DNA of 6,032 nucleotides, taken from the NCBI GenBank assembly GCA_028678815.1, contig JAJRCS010000131.1, positions 1-6,032 on the forward strand, given 5' to 3'. This document shows positions 5,119 through 6,032 of the stretch, in pieces; positions within the stretch are counted from its first letter, which is position 1; each line of letters starts with the position of its first letter. The notes under the pieces were generated by a model that was given only the letters and a program-made list of their open reading frames with translations, searched no databases and was not told the DNA's origin. The stretch comes from Methanomicrobiales archaeon. GTDB taxonomy: Archaea > Halobacteriota > Methanomicrobia > Methanomicrobiales > JACTUA01. The position numbers were made by a program, and so were the translations under genes.

Positions 5119-5143
5119 GGAATCGGTGGAGTAGGGATTGTGG

Positions 5144-6032
5144 ATGCCTGAATACCTGTCCCCCGGCGTGTATATCGGGGAGTCTGACCCGGGCTCCCGA
5201 TCCATCGAAGGCGTGAGCACGAGCACCGGAGGGTTCCTCGGTGAAACCGAGAGGGGGCCGGTACAACCACAGCTGGTCACCAGCTGGCAGGATTACTGGA
5301 AGAGGTATGGCGGGTACTTCGACATCGATGGGAACCAGTATCTGCCCTATGCGGTTGAGGGATTTTTCATCAATGGCGGCCAGCGGTGCTACATCGGGCG
5401 GATCACGAGAAAAGGTGCATCAAAGGCCGGCATATCGCTGGGAGGTGCCCTTACCGTAGAAACCCTTGGCCCCGTGGACTCAGGAAACCGGGTCGCGGTT
5501 GTGGTGAAGAAGGGATCGTCCTCAGAGGAGGATCCGAGAACCAGCTTCCTGTTGCAGGTCATATACTGGAACGGGCCCATTGACGATTCAGACGTACCTG
5601 GGGATGAAGCAGGATTGAGAGCCCTGCTCTCCAGAAAACAGCCCCAGCATGTGGAGATGTTCGATAACCTTTCTGCAGATCCGGGATCTCCCAATTTTTA
5701 CGGAACACAGGTCAGGTCGTATGTCATCAGGGCATTCAGGAGCGCGAAGGACACGGGCGGAGGACTACCTCCAGATACTCCCTGTGTATTCCTTACCGGC
5801 GGTTCAACCGGAGCAGAACATACTCCACCTGACCTGACGCGATGGATGAATCCAGGGGTAAATGAACCCGGGGGGAGAGGAGGACTGGAGGCCTTCAGGG
5901 AGATACACGAAATCTCCATCGTCCATGCTCCCGGTGTAACCGATACTGCCCTCGTGACGAAGATTGTCGAACATTGCGAGATCACCAAGAACCGGTTTGC
6001 CATCATCGATTCCCGGAAGGGCCGGAAAGGGA
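5144..6032 (+). CDS. Contractile tail sheath protein (phage-tail-like / eCIS), 3' end outside window
   Basis: The frame is open from the ATG at 5144 to the window edge, giving 296 residues. The N-terminus, MPEYLSPGVYIGE followed by IEGVSTSTGGFLGETERGP (21-39), is the hallmark of phage and R-type or eCIS tail sheath subunits. It continues with the expected SWQDYWKRYGGY (47-58), LPYAVEGFFINGGQRCYIGRI (67-87) and, after a variable insert, LEAFREIHEISIVHAPG (258-274) and ITKNRFAIIDSRKG (280-293). The sheath polymerises around an inner tube and contracts to drive it through a target envelope. The C-terminal part that interlocks subunits lies outside the window. The insert (about 90-255) contains Pro/Gly-rich stretches probably exposed on the surface. 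Codons such as AGA, ATA, GTA and TTG appear here and are scarce in the genes at the left. An Afp15-like ATPase upstream favours an injection system over a prophage. Confidence 0.93.
   Translation, partial: MPEYLSPGVYIGESDPGSRSIEGVSTSTGGFLGETERGPVQPQLVTSWQDYWKRYGGYFDIDGNQYLPYAVEGFFINGGQRCYIGRITRKGASKAGISLGGALTVETLGPVDSGNRVAVVVKKGSSSEEDPRTSFLLQVIYWNGPIDDSDVPGDEAGLRALLSRKQPQHVEMFDNLSADPGSPNFYGTQVRSYVIRAFRSAKDTGGGLPPDTPCVFLTGGSTGAEHTPPDLTRWMNPGVNEPGGRGGLEAFREIHEISIVHAPGVTDTALVTKIVEHCEITKNRFAIIDSRKGRKG

Noticed and set aside
5698..6006. Minus-strand frame of 102 codons opposite the sheath gene
   Set aside because: It is antisense to conserved sheath sequence, with no motif, promoter or ribosome site of its own.
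1..6032. Search by eye for CRISPR arrays, insertion sequences, rRNA and tRNA genes, and attachment-site repeats
   Set aside because: No regularly spaced repeats, transposase motifs, terminal inverted repeats, cloverleaf or rRNA-like segments were seen. The injection-system cluster has no visible att duplication within this window.

Overview
The window looks like chromosomal DNA from a high-GC methanogenic euryarchaeon, most likely in or near Methanomicrobiales. The reasons are a CofE-type coenzyme F420 gamma-glutamyl ligase, a coenzyme F390 synthetase-like adenylate-forming enzyme, archaeal TATA-type promoter elements, T-run terminators and very short or absent leaders. The genus cannot be fixed from the sequence alone.

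Layout. Positions 1-109 hold the last 35 codons of an unrecognised gene, followed by a T-run. A small two-helix membrane protein (217-504) follows, then the F390 synthetase-like gene (571-1947), both on the plus strand. Converging on these from the minus strand are rubrerythrin (3447-2875) and cofE (2732-1986). Their 142-base spacer holds a 9-bp hairpin and a textbook four-run G-quadruplex motif. Divergent from rubrerythrin is a dual-specificity-phosphatase-like gene (3691-4179). It is preceded by an orphan, near-perfect Shine-Dalgarno sequence and an 8-codon mini-ORF.

The right end (4253-6032) differs in kind. It carries an AAA+ ATPase of the type found in extracellular contractile injection systems (eCIS; Afp15/PVC-like) and, behind its own TATA box, the first 296 codons of a contractile tail sheath protein that runs off the window. 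This is the left edge of a phage-tail-like contractile injection system in an archaeon. The AAA+ gene is odd. Its N-terminus carries a short YFYGKL...RDF module that I associate, from memory, with another eCIS-linked protein. Its C-terminus stops before the lid subdomain, and the usual sensor-1 Asn appears to be replaced. It may be a fusion or remnant formed at the edge of the cluster. Codon choice is also visibly more relaxed here than in the housekeeping genes to the left.

Functionally, F390 synthetase, CofE and rubrerythrin fit an F420 and oxygen-stress neighbourhood, although they are not one operon. The phosphatase-like gene lies between that neighbourhood and the injection-system cluster and cannot be assigned to either.
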